Shown: one piece after another, positions 63,258 through 64,000 of the stretch
Layout: each line of letters starts with the position of its first letter
How positions within the stretch are numbered: the first letter of the stretch is position 1
DNA from: Synechococcus sp. AG-679-C18
GTDB lineage: Bacteria; Cyanobacteriota; Cyanobacteriia; PCC-6307; Cyanobiaceae
Reading direction: 5' to 3'
Assembly (NCBI GenBank): GCA_003210755.1
Contig: QCUL01000001.1
Span: 62,001-126,000, forward strand
Length of the DNA stretch: 64,000 bases
Notes under the pieces: model-generated
What the model was told of the DNA's origin: nothing
What the model saw: the letters and a program-made list of their open reading frames with translations, nothing else
Databases searched by the model: none
Made by a program: the position numbers and the translations under genes

Positions 63258-63683
63258 TCAGTCGCTAACGGCAACACCCATGTTGCGGGCGGTACCTTCG
63301 ATGATGCGCATCGCCGATTCAACACTGGAGCAGTTGAGATCGGGAAGCTTGGTTTTGGCGATCTCCTCAAGCTGGGAGCGATTGATGGAGCCAACACTGC
63401 CTTTAGCGGACTCACCAGAACCTTTTTGAATTCCAGCGGCCTTGGTAATCAGAACCGAGGCGGGCGGGGTTTTAGTAATGAAGGTGAAACTGCGGTCTTC
63501 AAAAACCGAAATTTCAACCGGAATTACAAAGCCGGCCTTTTCCTGAGTGCGAGCGTTGTACTCCTTGCAGAACGCCATGATATTGACCCCGTGCTGACCG
63601 AGGGCAGGGCCCACCGGTGGTGCGGGATTGGCTTTGCCGGCCTGAAGGGCCAGCTTGATCACAGCTACGACTTTCTTGGCCAT
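63258..63683 (-). CDS. rplK: 50S ribosomal protein L11
   Basis: Base of the factor-binding stalk. 141 residues from the ATG at 63683 ([20 protein letters not shown] follows). It contains [20 protein letters not shown], the [13 protein letters not shown] segment and the signature ending [20 protein letters not shown]. Two codons upstream another ATG exists but is less likely. It follows nusG by 108 bases in the standard nusG-rplK-rplA-rplJ-rplL order. Confidence 0.97.
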   Translation of the reverse strand: MAKKVVAVIKLALQAGKANPAPPVGPALGQHGVNIMAFCKEYNARTQEKAGFVIPVEISVFEDRSFTFITKTPPASVLITKAAGIQKGSGESAKGSVGSINRSQLEEIAKTKLPDLNCSSVESAMRIIEGTARNMGVAVSD

Positions 63684-63791
63684 CGGCAAGTGGAGTTGAA
63701 CATCTGCGGATAATCGGACCCGAGGGCCGATACGGCGAAATGGAAAACCATCTCTAAGGCCGCCCTCCGCAGGGAAACGGCCGCCGCTGCA

Positions 63792-64000
63792 TTAATTCTG
63801 TTTACTGATCTGCGAAAACTCAAGCTCTACTGGTGTTTCCCTACCAAAGATCGACAGCAAAGCTTTGAGCTTGCTGCGTTCTCCGGATACCTCGATCACT
63901 TCGCCCTGGAAGTCTTTGAACGGACCTGCAGTAACAAGAATTTGATCGCCTTCGGCCAGATCGACTTTGACGACAGTCTTTTTTTCTGCGGCGCGCTTGA
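63792..64000 (-). CDS. nusG: Transcription termination/antitermination protein NusG (partial)
   Basis: The C-terminal 68 or so codons run off the right edge of the window (the 5' end lies beyond it). The readable part is the KOW domain: [20 protein letters not shown] followed by [20 protein letters not shown] and a final [11 protein letters not shown]. This links RNA polymerase to the ribosome or Rho. It is followed by rplK, the usual arrangement. Confidence 0.95.
   Translation of the reverse strand, partial: KRAAEKKTVVKVDLAEGDQILVTAGPFKDFQGEVIEVSGERSKLKALLSIFGRETPVELEFSQISKQN

Overview
The window reads as a chromosome segment of a marine picocyanobacterium, most likely a coastal Synechococcus (inferred, not searched). 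The evidence is cyanobacterial small families (DUF3285, DUF3598, DUF3747), the nusG-rplK-rplA-rplJ-rplL block, a two-domain RelA/SpoT, and an intact vanadium-dependent haloperoxidase of the kind described from some coastal Synechococcus strains. About 60 genes are supported. I see no rRNA, tRNA, CRISPR array or complete insertion sequence.

Layout. Bases 56-10966 are dense core genes: glutathione synthetase and glutaredoxin, two FUSC-type membrane proteins, a forward run prfB-DUF3285-ybeY-dgkA-trpG-MBL protein, then reverse-strand asparaginase, hisC and argS. prfB carries the classical in-frame UGA with a programmed +1 frameshift.

Bases about 11 to 32 kb look like an accessory island between argS and nadC. 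It has long intergenic stretches, AT-rich patches, scattered orientation and much gene decay. It holds a GH19 lysozyme/chitinase-like enzyme, a membrane alpha/beta hydrolase, a PEP mutase/isocitrate lyase-family enzyme, two copies of an LprI-like secreted protein, the vanadium haloperoxidase, a MetX-like hydrolase, an FAD monooxygenase, a lipoprotein, a GXWXG/DUF4334 protein, an SGNH hydrolase, DUF3598, an amidohydrolase, a periplasmic acetamidase/formamidase and a VanZ-like protein. At least five genes there are broken: a class 3 lipase, a NADAR protein, an NTF2-like protein, an MpaB-family oxygenase and a SAM methyltransferase.

Bases 32.6-41.2 kb return to core genes: nadC, mnmE, DUF2062, selO, relA/spoT and a fused oligopeptide-type ABC ATPase. 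A 624-base gap then precedes the strangest gene of the window, a 908-residue protein with CBM2-like domains at both ends and two nearly identical 345-residue units between them, from a tandem duplication of about 1035 bp.

Bases 44.5-64 kb are core again: usp-rbgA-rluD, pgk, a beta-hydroxyacid dehydrogenase-like protein, murG, a CobD/HisC-like aminotransferase, a pentapeptide-repeat protein, a type IV pilus assembly cluster (a pilM-position gene, pilN, pilO, pilQ), pyrD, rnhA, a DUF3747 protein, and the ribosomal stalk operon with a candidate L10 leader. nusG runs off the right edge.

Gene calls rest on reading translated sequence and motifs. No database search was possible, so family names are recognition-based and the decayed genes need alignment to confirm.
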